This document shows, in pieces, positions 18,547 to 27,497 of a stretch of DNA of 62,302 nt. Origin of the DNA: Allomesorhizobium camelthorni. Lineage in GTDB: Bacteria > Pseudomonadota > Alphaproteobacteria > Rhizobiales > Rhizobiaceae. The notes under the pieces are model-generated. The model did not search any database. It was not told the DNA's origin and saw only the letters and a list, made by a program, of their open reading frames with translations. A program made the translations under genes and the position numbers. Position 1 is the first letter of the stretch; each line of letters opens with the position of its first letter. The stretch lies in contig NZ_JAAKZF010000034.1 in NCBI RefSeq assembly GCF_011045125.1, positions 1 through 62,302 on the forward strand, in the 5' to 3' direction.

Positions 18547-20721
18547 CTACAGCTTAGGTGAGCTTACAGCCGACAGCGTCTCGGGCTCGGCGGGGGCTTC
18601 GATGACGGGAGCGGAGCGGAATGTCTCCGACATCTGCCTCAAGACCCTCGTGGTGGTCGAGGAAAGCACCGGCGGGCGCTCTATCGCCGGCGTTGAAGCC
18701 TCTTGCGCAGCCTCGCCGGCTTTCTTCTTCTCCGCCTCGGCGATGACTTTCGGATCGACAAACGGATTTTCGATGCCGGGGATCGGCTTCAGATCGATGT
18801 TCTGGTGCGCGTAGGCCATAAGCCGCTGCCAGATCATCGCCGGCAACGATCCGCCGGTCATGTCGTTGGTCGGGGAGAAGTCGTCGTTGCCGAGCCAGAC
18901 GGCGGCGGTGTAATTGCCGGTGAAGCCGACATACCAGGCGTCGCGATAGGACTGCGTCGTGCCGGTCTTGCCCGCCGAGCGGATGCCGGGAAGGGCGGCA
19001 CGCCGCGCCGTTCCCCATTCGGGGATCTGCACGAGGATGGAATTCATCGCGACGAGCGCCTGTTCGGAAAGCACGCGCTTTGGGGCAGGGGCGTCGCGCT
19101 GCCAGTCGTAGATGATTTCGCCCGAATGGGTCAGGAGCTGCGTGATGCCGTGGCGCAGGCCGGCAAAGCCGCCGCTGGCGAACGTGCCGTAGCCGGTCGC
19201 CTGGTCCATGACGGTCATGCCCGACGTGCCGAGCACCGTCGTCTTGAACACTTCGAGCGGCGATTCCACGCCCATCGCATGCGCCATCTCGACGATCGGC
19301 TTGACGCCGAGATGATCCTTGGCGAGCCGCACCGGCACGGTGTTGACCGACTTGACCAGCGCCGTGGTCAGGTTCGTGCGGCCCGAATAGCGGCGCGAAT
19401 AATTCTGCGGCGACCAGCCGTTCCAGGTGATCGGGCCGTCGGAAATTTTCGAATCCGGCTTAAAGCCGTTTTCCATCGCGGTCGCATAGACGTAGGGCTT
19501 GAAGGAGGAACCCGCCTGGCGCAGCGCGCGCGTGGCGCGGTTGAACTGGCTGGTCCCGTAATCGCGGCCGCCGACTATGGCGCGCACCGCGCCGTTGTTT
19601 TCGAGCACCACCACCGCGCCCTCGGTGACGCGGTATTCCTTGCCATGCTGGCGCAGGTGGAATTCGAGCGATTCCTCGGCGGCGCGCTGGATGTTCATGT
19701 CGATGGTCGTGCGCGCCACCATGGAATGCACGCCGGACCTGGCGGCGACGCGCTTGACCTCCTCGAAGGCCCAGTCGAGGAAATAGTCCGGACTGTTCAG
19801 GTCACCGCGGTCGACGATGCCGGCGGGCCTCAGCCGCGCCGAGAGCACCTGGCCCTCGGTCATGAAGCCGCTGTGGACGAGATTGGTAAGCACCACGTTG
19901 GCCCGCGCGCGCGCCGCCGGAAGGTTGATGTGCGGCGCGTATTTGGCCGGCGCCTTGAAGAGGCCTGCGAGCATGGCGGCCTCGGCGAGGTTCAGGTCCT
20001 TGACCGTCTTGCCGAAATAGAAATCGGCGGCCGCGGCGATGCCGAAGGTGCCGCCGCCCATATAGGCGCGGTCGAGATAGAGCTGCAGGATCTCCTTCTT
20101 CGACAGGTTCATCTCCAGCCAGACCGCCAGGAAGGCTTCCTTGATCTTGCGTTCGACGGTGCGCTCATTGGTCAGGAACAGGTTTTTGGCGAGCTGCTGT
20201 GTGATGCTGGAGCCGCCCTGGACCACCGAATTGGCGCGCACGTTTTCCGACATTGCGCGGATCAGACCAGGGAAATCGATGCCGTAATGCTCGAAAAAGC
20301 GGCGGTCCTCGGTGGCCAGCACCGCCTTGATGACGTGGTCCGGCATCTCGTCGACGGGCACGGAATCGCGCTGGATGATGCCGCGCTGGCCGATCTCGTT
20401 GCCGTAGCGGTCGGTGAAGGTGACGGCGAAATCGTCCTGTGCGCGCCAGTCGCCATGGGTTTCCTCGAAGGCGGGCAGCGCGAGCGCCAGCATCACCACG
20501 GAGCCGGCAACGCCGAGCGTAAACCCCTCGCTCAGAAGCTCGATGACGCCGCGCCGCCAGCCCGAAAAGCGAAAACGGCGAAAGAAGATGGTGAGGTCTT
20601 CCCAGAACTCCCGCGCCGCAAAACCGGCCTCGTAGAGCGTGGAATCGATCCAGGCGTCGATGGCCAGAAGCCTGCCCGCCCGTGGGCTTCTCGATTTCTG
20701 CGGTTTGAACGGGTTGTCCAT
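18547..20721 (-). CDS. bifunctional penicillin-binding protein (GT51 + transpeptidase)
   Basis: 724 residues. A single membrane anchor lies near 65-85, with the body in the periplasm. The glycosyltransferase 51 domain has the catalytic Glu138 in TEDRRFFEHYGIDFPG and QGGSSITQQLAKNLFL (168-183). The transpeptidase domain has SxxK at Ser405 (GSSFKPY), SVN (458-460) and KTGT in SAGKTGTTQSYRDAW. It polymerises and cross-links peptidoglycan. Layout is PBP1A/1B-like; the short C-terminus ends in a Pro/Ala-rich tail. Confidence 0.93.
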   Translation of the reverse strand: MDNPFKPQKSRSPRAGRLLAIDAWIDSTLYEAGFAAREFWEDLTIFFRRFRFSGWRRGVIELLSEGFTLGVAGSVVMLALALPAFEETHGDWRAQDDFAVTFTDRYGNEIGQRGIIQRDSVPVDEMPDHVIKAVLATEDRRFFEHYGIDFPGLIRAMSENVRANSVVQGGSSITQQLAKNLFLTNERTVERKIKEAFLAVWLEMNLSKKEILQLYLDRAYMGGGTFGIAAAADFYFGKTVKDLNLAEAAMLAGLFKAPAKYAPHINLPAARARANVVLTNLVHSGFMTEGQVLSARLRPAGIVDRGDLNSPDYFLDWAFEEVKRVAARSGVHSMVARTTIDMNIQRAAEESLEFHLRQHGKEYRVTEGAVVVLENNGAVRAIVGGRDYGTSQFNRATRALRQAGSSFKPYVYATAMENGFKPDSKISDGPITWNGWSPQNYSRRYSGRTNLTTALVKSVNTVPVRLAKDHLGVKPIVEMAHAMGVESPLEVFKTTVLGTSGMTVMDQATGYGTFASGGFAGLRHGITQLLTHSGEIIYDWQRDAPAPKRVLSEQALVAMNSILVQIPEWGTARRAALPGIRSAGKTGTTQSYRDAWYVGFTGNYTAAVWLGNDDFSPTNDMTGGSLPAMIWQRLMAYAHQNIDLKPIPGIENPFVDPKVIAEAEKKKAGEAAQEASTPAIERPPVLSSTTTRVLRQMSETFRSAPVIEAPAEPETLSAVSSPKL

Positions 20722-20880
20722 GCAGCTTGTGTCCGGGCAGGCGTGTTTCGCGCGGGCGCAACCGCCCCTCTTATCATTTTAGGATTGCAGCGGTGCGAAA
20801 TCCAGTTCCGGCGGGCGCGGGCGCGAAATATCGTAAAGATGAGGCCTTCTGGCCGGTAGGCGCCGGCAAAGGCGGTCGCC

Positions 20881-20925
20881 TTACCGTCCGTTCGCCAGAT
20901 TGAGGATGAGCTGGTGGACGGCGCG
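20881..20925 (-). pseudogene. 3'-end remnant of a DUF922-type protease gene
   Basis: Read on the minus strand this stretch encodes RAVHQLILNLANGR followed by a stop, nearly identical to the C-terminus GAVHQLILNLVNGR of the intact DUF922 gene at 34844-35440. No upstream part of the gene is recognisable, so it is a fragment left by duplication or deletion. Confidence 0.6.
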
Positions 20926-20989
20926 GGCAAGCCGGCATTGGCTCGACCGGTGCTCGTGATGCACCGCCGTCATTCACCTGAACGCGGAC

Positions 20990-21658
20990 TTATGCACCAA
21001 GCCACGCCGTGAGCCTTGATCTTTCGCGCACCATGCCATCCTGATTGAAGTGGTGAATACAAAAGTGCGCCCAAGTACCTTCGAACGCCATCTCCATATC
21101 GCCAGCGACCGATGTGCTGCCTAGTCCGAGTTCCGCGTAGGTGAACTCGAAGCTGCCACTCGGACGGGCAATCGCGATATGAAACGGTTCGCCATTGAAC
21201 TCGTTGATCTTCGGGCTCGCCCTGCTCTTCAGTATGCCTGGTATTTCGACCCTGGCGGTGCGCCCTTCCAGGTCGGCCACCAGCTCGATCGGCAAGAACA
21301 AAGTCTTGCAAAACTCGGAACAGGTCGACGCGAAAACAGAAAATAAGTTGCTCAATGGCTCGCCGGCCCTGCCTGAGATTATTGTTTCCAGGGCGCTCCG
21401 CTGTGCTTCGTCCGCTCGTTCATCTATGACGATCTGGCGTTTGCCGTTTCCGTCCTTGATCTCTCCGGGCCATTTGTACAGCCCCGCCCAGTTCAATCCT
21501 GCAAGCGGCGTCTCGTTGAAATGGCCCTCGACGACGTGGCCGATGAAGGCCGACTGGCAATAGCCGTTGGTGCTCGGCAGATTGAACTGGCAACCGCAAT
21601 TCATGGCGCAATTGCAGTTATCGTAAGTCTCGCTCTTGAAGATCCACTGTTCCGCCAT
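20990..21658 (-). CDS. DUF1326 family protein (paralog 1)
   Basis: 222 residues. Starts with a good GGAG site before MAEQWIFKSETYDNCNC. The Cys cluster NCNCAMNCGCQF near the N-terminus is the DUF1326 hallmark and suggests metal or redox chemistry; further Cys occur in STCSEFCKT. No signal peptide. A second copy lies immediately upstream in the same orientation. Function unknown. Confidence 0.8.
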   Translation of the reverse strand: MAEQWIFKSETYDNCNCAMNCGCQFNLPSTNGYCQSAFIGHVVEGHFNETPLAGLNWAGLYKWPGEIKDGNGKRQIVIDERADEAQRSALETIISGRAGEPLSNLFSVFASTCSEFCKTLFLPIELVADLEGRTARVEIPGILKSRASPKINEFNGEPFHIAIARPSGSFEFTYAELGLGSTSVAGDMEMAFEGTWAHFCIHHFNQDGMVRERSRLTAWLGA

Positions 21659-21779
21659 CGTCGTCACTCCTTTACCGGTAGTCTTGTTGAGAAACATCGG
21701 CAACAAGACAAGACTGTTCTACAGACGACCAACGTCAGCTCGGGTCTCAGCTGCACAACAAATTCGATCTCTGCATCAC

Positions 21780-22430
21780 TCAGCGGATCAAGCCATCCTG
21801 GTTGTAGTGGTGCACGCAAAATAGCGCCCATGAATCTTCGAACGCCATCTCCATATCGCCGCTTACCGAGGTCGTGCCTTGCCCAATTTCCCCATAGGTA
21901 AACTCGAAACTGCCGGCCGGCCGCGCCAGTGCAATGTGGAAGGGCTCGCCATTGAACTTGTTGATGATTGGTCTGCCGACGCTCTTCACAACACTCGGGA
22001 TGTCGACGTTCGCGGTTCTGAGTTGGAGGTTCACCTCGAGATTGATCGGCAGGAAATGTGTCTCGAAAAACTCCGTACATAAGGAACCGAAAACGGAAAA
22101 ATGGTTGCTGAGGGGCCGGCATGCCTTACCCGATATAATCGTTTCGAGAGCGATCCGTTGAGCCTCGTTCGCCCGCTCGTCGATAATGATCTGGCGCTTG
22201 CCGTTTCCTTCCTCGATCTCGCCGGGGAATATGCAGAGTAGCGACCAATTCAGGCCCGCCAGCGGCGTGCCGTTAAAATGACCTGCAACGACGGCGCCGA
22301 CATAGGCAAACTGACAGTTTCCGTGTGTCGTAGGCTCGTTGAACTGACACCCGCAACTCACTGAACAATTGCAGTTATCGTAAGTTTCGCTCTTGAATAC
22401 CCATTGGTCCGCCATTGTTTTGTGAGCCAT
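21780..22430 (-). CDS. DUF1326 family protein (paralog 2)
   Basis: 216 residues, aligning with paralog 1 along its whole length (by eye about two-thirds identical), including NCNCSVSCGCQF, GNGKRQI, ALETIISG and GDMEMAFE. The second Cys pair of paralog 1 is partly lost (LCTEFFET). A GGGAGG site precedes the ATG at 22430. The tandem copies probably share a promoter in the 308-bp gap towards the HxlR-type regulator. Confidence 0.8.
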   Translation of the reverse strand: MAHKTMADQWVFKSETYDNCNCSVSCGCQFNEPTTHGNCQFAYVGAVVAGHFNGTPLAGLNWSLLCIFPGEIEEGNGKRQIIIDERANEAQRIALETIISGKACRPLSNHFSVFGSLCTEFFETHFLPINLEVNLQLRTANVDIPSVVKSVGRPIINKFNGEPFHIALARPAGSFEFTYGEIGQGTTSVSGDMEMAFEDSWALFCVHHYNQDGLIR

Positions 22431-22454
22431 GTGTGCCTCCCTAGCTCAGCTTTT

Positions 22455-22589
22455 AGAGTCTGTTTGGAAACTCTACTCTGGCGTTCATCTGCCGGCGTTT
22501 TCTGCGCTTCCGACCCGAATGTCCGCTGCGCTCCGGTTCTCGAAAACACCGTCATATGACCCGCCATAGCGAGTTTCGAAACAGGCTCT
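22455..22589. repeat. imperfect palindromic element, family 2 copy A
   Basis: 19-bp arms at 22455-22473 and 22571-22589 pair with two mismatches (AGAGTCTGTTTGGAAACTC against AGAGCCTGTTTCGAAACTC). The interior shares a CTGCGCTTCCG...CTCCGGTTCTCGAAA core with the element at 30391. It fills most of the 22431-22738 gap. Confidence 0.85.
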
Positions 22590-22738
22590 TAGGGCGCAGA
22601 TACCAGCGCAGCCATCACGACGGTGGCACAAGAGAGGAGGCGAACTCCAGTTCAGGAACTGAAGTGTCCCGGTATAGAATCTGAACTAGCCAGGAAGCGC
22701 CATCTGCCGTAACGTCAGGTGAAGCTGGGAGGTTCATC

Positions 22739-23440
22739 ATGACACAAGCTAGCTATGGACAGTTCTGTCCGGTGGCTCTGGCTGCCGAAGTGCTGTGCAC
22801 GCGCTGGACGGTGTTGCTCCTGCGCGAACTGGTGGCCGGCTCGACCCGCTTCAACGATCTGCGCCGCGGCGTGCCGCTCATGTCGCCGGCGCTCCTGGTC
22901 AAGCGGCTGCGTGATCTCGAGAAGGCCGGCATCGTCCGTCGTGTTGCTTCGCGGACCGAGCCGGGAATTCTGGAATATCAACTAACGCCCGCCGGACGGG
23001 ACATAAAGCCGGTGGTCGAGGCGATCGGTATATGGGGCCAGCGCTGGTTCGAGGCCGATGTCTCGCTGCAACATCTCGATCCGTCGCTGCTGATGTGGGA
23101 CATGCACCGCAACCTCGATCCCTCGCCATTGCCGCCGCGGCGCTGCGTGATCCGTTTCCTGTACCCCGAACTGTCGGCTGCTCGCCGGAAGTGGTGGCTT
23201 ATCATCGAGCCTGGCGCCGAGGTGGATCTCTGCTCGGTCGATCCCGGCTTCGATGTCGACCTTTACGTCACCGCAGACCTGCGCACCATGACCGCGGTCT
23301 GGTTGGGGCTGACGACTGTCCGCAAGGCGATGAGCGAGGGAAAGCTTCTGCTCACCGGCGATCGCCAACTCGCCAGCCACATGCAGACCTGGCTCGGCCT
23401 TAGCTCCTTCGCTGCGGAAAAGAAGCTGGTTTCTGCGTAG
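22739..23440 (+). CDS. HxlR-type winged-helix regulator with SCP2-like C-terminal domain
   Basis: 233 residues. Residues 8-95 are an HxlR winged helix: CPVALAAEVLCTRWTVLLLREL carries the conserved Cys, and LVKRLRDLEKAGIVRR the recognition region. The C-terminal part (LYVTADLRTMTAVWLG, GDRQLASHMQTWLGL) resembles a sterol-carrier SCP2 fold that may bind a lipophilic ligand. It is divergent from the DUF1326 pair and may control it. Confidence 0.82.
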   Translation: MTQASYGQFCPVALAAEVLCTRWTVLLLRELVAGSTRFNDLRRGVPLMSPALLVKRLRDLEKAGIVRRVASRTEPGILEYQLTPAGRDIKPVVEAIGIWGQRWFEADVSLQHLDPSLLMWDMHRNLDPSPLPPRRCVIRFLYPELSAARRKWWLIIEPGAEVDLCSVDPGFDVDLYVTADLRTMTAVWLGLTTVRKAMSEGKLLLTGDRQLASHMQTWLGLSSFAAEKKLVSA

Positions 23441-23575
23441 CGCAGGGTGCAGCTTATCATTGTGGGGAAGCTGGCTTCCCCGGCTGAGGTGGGCCTCTCC
23501 GGCCAAACGCGTCTCAAGAGCGGCCCGCCTGCGACAGCCTGTAGCTGGACATCATGCGCAAACAGGATAGCATGA

Positions 23576-23920
23576 ATGGCCATGGACAAGCTTGCCCGTA
23601 TCTTCGCAATCGTCCTGCTCGCGGCGTTCGCCATGGGCACGGTTGCGCATGCTGCGCGTGTGACGGGCATGTCGTTGGCTATGTCTGCCCCCGCGATGGC
23701 CGACGCGGATATGGGCGATTGCGATGCCTGTCCGCCGGATGACGGAAAGACGCCGATATGCGGCCAGGCCTGCCTGGCGCCTTTCGCCGGAATTGCGGCA
23801 AGCGTCGGCGTTAAGTTGCTGTTCGTAGCCTCCGGTATTGCGGGCTCGGTGCTGAAAGCTCCGGACGGTCATGTCGGATCGCCCGATCCTTCTCCGCCAC
23901 GAACCACCTTCCTGAACTGA
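23576..23920 (+). CDS. small exported Cys/Met-containing protein of the copper cluster
   Basis: 114 residues with a signal peptide (KLARIFAIVLLAAFAMGTVAHA), then Met-rich and Cys-rich parts (TGMSLAMSAPAMADADMG, CDACPPDD, CGQAC) and a second hydrophobic stretch near 76-94. The start is ATG 23576 or 23582. It precedes the multicopper oxidase gene; Met/Cys ligands suggest periplasmic copper handling. No named family assigned. Confidence 0.7.
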   Translation: MAMDKLARIFAIVLLAAFAMGTVAHAARVTGMSLAMSAPAMADADMGDCDACPPDDGKTPICGQACLAPFAGIAASVGVKLLFVASGIAGSVLKAPDGHVGSPDPSPPRTTFLN

Positions 23921-24056
23921 CGCCCGGCCGGGCCTGCCCGCCGCCGGCGTCGATGATTGCTGGCGAATTTCTTGCCGCCAGCGACCGCAGTTCCGCATGA
24001 GGCGTCTTCCCGACATCGCATGCGGATGAACGGCTGACTTTCAGGATGGTTGATCC

Positions 24057-25577
24057 ATGTCCAGATTTCCTATGCCGGCGCTGACGCGTCGAGCCTTTGT
24101 TGCATCGGCGGCCGCAGGGGCGGCGAGTGCAATGTTGCCTTTGCTCCGGCAGCCCGGGGCCAATGCCGCGGCTATGCGCGAGGTCCGGTTGCGGGCCGCG
24201 CCGGGCCGAACGCAGCTTGCGCCGGAACCGTTCGGCGAGACGTCGGCGTGGTGCTATAACGGGACTGTCCCCGGCCCCGAAATCCGCGTCCGCCAGGGCG
24301 AGCGCTTGCGGGTGGCGGTGGAGAACGGCCTTGCCGAAGAGACAACCGTGCACTGGCATGGCGTGCGCGTGCCGAACGCCATGGACGGCGTGCCGCATCT
24401 GACCCAGGCGCCGATCGCGGTGGGCGAGCGCTTCGTCTATGAGTTCGACGCGGTCGACGCCGGCACGTTCTGGTATCACCCGCACCAGCGCGGCTTCGAG
24501 CAGGTCGGGCGAGGGCTTTATGGTCCGCTGATCATAGAGGAGCCGGAACCGATCCGGGTCGATCGCGATGTGACCTGGGTGCTCGGCGACTGGCGGCTGA
24601 TGAAATCGGGCGAAATCAGCGACGATTTCGGCAACCGGCACGACATTCATCACAATGGCCGCGTCGGCAATACGGTTACCATCAACGGCCGCGTGCCGGA
24701 CAGCTTTGCCGTCAGGAAAGGCGAGCGTATCCGCCTGCGGCTCATCAACACCGCGAATGCCCGCATCTTCAGCCTGGACTTTGCAGGCCATGAGCCGATC
24801 GTCATCGCGCTCGACGGCCAGCCGGTCTCGCCGCACGCACCGGACGGCGGACAGGTGGTGCTGGGGCCGGCCATGCGCGCCGATCTGATCGTCGACATGA
24901 CGGGTGAGCCGGGCAGCCGGGCCTCGATCGTCGACAGGTTCTATCAGGGGCTCGAATACCGGCTGGTCGATCTCGCCTATGCCGACGCACCGCTTCGGGA
25001 GCGGGCGCCGGACTGGCCGATGGAACTGCCGGCCAATCCGCTGCCGGAGCCGGACCTCAACACCGCGTCCCGCAACGAAGTTGTCCTCACCGGCGGCATG
25101 ATGGGCGAAATGGTGGCCCAGGACATGGGCGAGAGCGTGGGCCCGGGCGCGCCGGGCGGCATGATGGGCGACATGAAGCCGGGCGGCATGATGGGCGACA
25201 TGAATTCGATGATGGGAGGGATGATGCGGATGATGAACTCCGGCGCCGCCTGGTTCATCAACGGCGTCGCCGCCGATGAAGGCAGCCATGTGATGAAGCC
25301 GATGCTGACCCTCGCACGGGACAAGAGCCACGTCATCGCCATGACCAATGCGACGGCGTGGCATCACCCGATGCATCTGCACGGCCACTCGTTCCGGGTG
25401 ATTTCCCGCAACGGCCAGCCCACCCGCCGCCGCGAATGGCAGGACACGGTGCTGGTTTCGCCACGCGAGAAGGTCGAGATCGCCTTCGTCGCCGACAATC
25501 CAGGCGACTGGATGTTCCATTGCCACGTTCTCGAACACCAGGCGGGCGGCATGATGGGCGTCATCCGCGTCGCCTGA
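24057..25577 (+). CDS. multicopper oxidase (CopA/CueO-like), Tat-exported
   Basis: 506 residues. The N-terminus LTRRAFVASAAAGAASAMLP is a Tat signal. Type 2/3 copper ligands occur at HWHG (99-102) and WYHPH (139-143), and the C-terminal block at HPMHLHGHSF and HCHVLEHQAGGM. It oxidises Cu(I) or phenolics with reduction of oxygen in the periplasm. A Met-rich insert at 348-393 holds 16 Met in motifs such as GGMMGDM, typical of copper-resistance oxidases that bind Cu(I) at the substrate site. Confidence 0.92.
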   Translation: MSRFPMPALTRRAFVASAAAGAASAMLPLLRQPGANAAAMREVRLRAAPGRTQLAPEPFGETSAWCYNGTVPGPEIRVRQGERLRVAVENGLAEETTVHWHGVRVPNAMDGVPHLTQAPIAVGERFVYEFDAVDAGTFWYHPHQRGFEQVGRGLYGPLIIEEPEPIRVDRDVTWVLGDWRLMKSGEISDDFGNRHDIHHNGRVGNTVTINGRVPDSFAVRKGERIRLRLINTANARIFSLDFAGHEPIVIALDGQPVSPHAPDGGQVVLGPAMRADLIVDMTGEPGSRASIVDRFYQGLEYRLVDLAYADAPLRERAPDWPMELPANPLPEPDLNTASRNEVVLTGGMMGEMVAQDMGESVGPGAPGGMMGDMKPGGMMGDMNSMMGGMMRMMNSGAAWFINGVAADEGSHVMKPMLTLARDKSHVIAMTNATAWHHPMHLHGHSFRVISRNGQPTRRREWQDTVLVSPREKVEIAFVADNPGDWMFHCHVLEHQAGGMMGVIRVA

Positions 25578-25606
25578 ACATCAGAAATCTGAAAGGAGAA
25601 ACCGAC

Positions 25607-26047
25607 ATGTCCAATATCCTGAAAACCCTAGTCCTCGCTTCCCTGCTCTCAAGCGCCGGTCCGGCGCTGGCGGGCGAAAAGGACGTCACGCTCTACAAGA
25701 ACCCGCAATGCGGTTGCTGCGAGGGCTATGCCGATTACATGCGTGAAAACGGCTTTGCCGTCACCGTGAAGCCGACGCACGATCTTTCCGCCATGAGCCG
25801 CGAGGCCGGCATTCCCGACAACGTGCAGGGCTGCCATCTCTCCTTCATCGACGGCTATGTGGTAAGCGGCCATGTGCCGGTGGGAACGGTCAACAAGCTT
25901 CTCACCGAACGCCCCGACATCAAGGGCGTAACGCTGCCAGGCATGCCCATGGGTTCGCCCGGCATGAGCGGCACGAAGGAAGCGCCTTTCGAAATGCTGG
26001 AAATCCAGAAATCCGGTGGCGTCGGCGGCGTCTACGCCACGGAATAG
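25607..26047 (+). CDS. DUF411 domain-containing periplasmic metal-binding protein
   Basis: 146 residues. Signal 1-22 (ending ALAG), then the DUF411 pattern YKNPQCGCCEGYADYM with the CxxC-type CGCC, and MSREAGIPDNVQGCH. A strong GAAAGGAGAA site lies upstream. These proteins accompany copper oxidases and are thought to bind copper. Thirty bases separate it from the oxidase, so same operon. Confidence 0.9.
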   Translation: MSNILKTLVLASLLSSAGPALAGEKDVTLYKNPQCGCCEGYADYMRENGFAVTVKPTHDLSAMSREAGIPDNVQGCHLSFIDGYVVSGHVPVGTVNKLLTERPDIKGVTLPGMPMGSPGMSGTKEAPFEMLEIQKSGGVGGVYATE

Positions 26048-26057
26048 GAGCGGTCCG

Positions 26058-26183
26058 ATGATGATGGAAGGCATGAGCGGCACGATGATGTTCGGCATGG
26101 GCCTGGTGTGGCTGCTTGTCGTCGTCGTGCTCGTCCTGGCGGCTGCCGCACTGGTCAAATATCTGTTCTTCAGCGGCAGATGA
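26058..26183 (+). CDS. Met-rich single-span membrane peptide
   Basis: 41 residues: [15 protein letters not shown] followed by one hydrophobic helix ([18 protein letters not shown]) and a short tail KYLFFSGR. Seven of the first 14 residues are Met, which suits Cu(I) binding at the membrane face. It lies 10 bp after DUF411, with AGGAG upstream, and its stop overlaps the next start (ATGA), so it is surely translated with the operon. Confidence 0.75.
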   Translation: MMMEGMSGTMMFGMGLVWLLVVVVLVLAAAALVKYLFFSGR

Positions 26184-26644
26184 GAAGGACGGCTGTTTTC
26201 TTGTCGATGTTCGGCGTTGCCGCGGCTGGTCTGGGGTTGGCCTGGACATGGCCCTGGCTCGCCGATCGGATGGCGGGCGACGCCGCCACGATTGCGCGAG
26301 GCGAGACGCTCTATGCCGAGCGCTGCGCGTCCTGCCACGGCGCAAAGCTCGAAGGGCAGCCGAACTGGCAAAGCCCGCTGCCTTCAGGGAGGTTGCCGGC
26401 GCCGCCGCACGACGCTTCCGGCCACACCTGGCACCATCCCGACGGCGTGCTCTTCCGCATCACCAGGGAGGGGACGGCGGCCGTTGTCGGCGGCGGTTAC
26501 GAAAGCGACATGCCGGGGTTCGAGGGCGTCCTCGGCGACGAGGACATCCGGGCCATTCTCGCTTTCATCAAGAATACATGGCCGGAGCGGGAACGCGCCT
26601 ATCAGGCGCAGATGAGCCGCCGGGAACGGGAGAAGACACAGTGA
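26180..26644 (+). CDS. c-type cytochrome, monoheme
   Basis: 154 residues. N-terminal signal/anchor (residues 4-26), heme motif CASCH within [13 protein letters not shown], and a distal Met in the [12 protein letters not shown] loop, the standard class I cytochrome c layout. ATGA overlap with the Met-rich peptide couples their translation. It could take electrons from the multicopper oxidase system or serve copper redox cycling; the partner is unknown. Confidence 0.87.
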   Translation: MRRTAVFLSMFGVAAAGLGLAWTWPWLADRMAGDAATIARGETLYAERCASCHGAKLEGQPNWQSPLPSGRLPAPPHDASGHTWHHPDGVLFRITREGTAAVVGGGYESDMPGFEGVLGDEDIRAILAFIKNTWPERERAYQAQMSRREREKTQ

Positions 26645-26693
26645 GAACAGACCTGATTGCTTGCGCGGCACGCGCACTTTGGCGGAGAGAGCT

Positions 26694-27392
26694 ATGACAA
26701 TGAAAACGAAACTCTTCCTTCTTGCGCTGTCTCTGCTGCCGGCTCTTGCGCTGCCCGCGTCGGCTCACCATCCGGGAGCCGATCTCGATAAGGTCATGGG
26801 CAGCGAAGAGAAATTCTTCCAGGTGATCGACGAGCCGGCCGCGCCGCCCTTCGAACTGGCGAATGCCGATGGCAAGGTCGTCCGGCTATCCGATTTTTCC
26901 GACAAGATCGTCGTGCTCAATTTCATCTTCGCGAGCTGCACGGATTTCTGTCCGATTCATTCGGAGGTGATCGCCGACATTCAGGAAAAGATCAACGCGA
27001 CGCCGATGAAGGACAGGGTGCAGTTCCTGACCGTCACGACCGATCCGGCCAAGGACACGGCGGCCGTGCTCAAGGACTATGGTCCGGCGCATGGGCTGGA
27101 CGCGGAGAACTGGATGTTTCTCACCACGCTTCCCGGCCAGCCGGAGGACGCAACGCGAAAACTGTCGGAGCAATACGACGTCCGTTTCGAACCGCTGGAG
27201 GACGGTCAGCAGATGCACGGCGCCGTCACGCATGTCATCGATCGCGGCGGGCGCTTTGCCGCGAAATTCCACGGCTTGCGCTTCGATACGCTCAACATGG
27301 TCCTCTACATCAACGGCCTCACCAACAATGTCGGGAAACCGGCGAAGCCCGAGCCCGGCTGGTGGGACAGGCTGAAGGCGATGTTTCAATGA
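26694..27392 (+). CDS. SCO family protein
   Basis: 232 residues. Signal peptide ends in ALPASA; the mature part starts HHPGADLDKVMG. The thioredoxin fold carries the copper pair CTDFC and a later His in HGAVTHV. SCO1/SenC proteins deliver copper to the CuA centre of cytochrome oxidases or act as thiol reductants. The ATG at 26694 is preceded by GGAGAG. Last gene of the copper operon. Confidence 0.9.
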   Translation: MTMKTKLFLLALSLLPALALPASAHHPGADLDKVMGSEEKFFQVIDEPAAPPFELANADGKVVRLSDFSDKIVVLNFIFASCTDFCPIHSEVIADIQEKINATPMKDRVQFLTVTTDPAKDTAAVLKDYGPAHGLDAENWMFLTTLPGQPEDATRKLSEQYDVRFEPLEDGQQMHGAVTHVIDRGGRFAAKFHGLRFDTLNMVLYINGLTNNVGKPAKPEPGWWDRLKAMFQ

Positions 27393-27497
27393 GCCTGGCT
27401 TGAGGCAAGGCCGTCTAGGGCGGGGCGCTCAGCAGCGCTCGCCATTGTCGCCGCCTCGCAATCGGTCAGGTCGAATATCAACCCGCCATCGCGGGCT

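Noticed and set aside
18703-20859. 718-codon frame on the plus strand
   Set aside because: Antisense to the penicillin-binding protein gene, whose motifs are unambiguous; long shadow frames are expected at this GC content.
23811-25538. 575-codon frame on the minus strand
   Set aside because: Antisense to the multicopper oxidase gene; Arg/His-rich shadow without domains.
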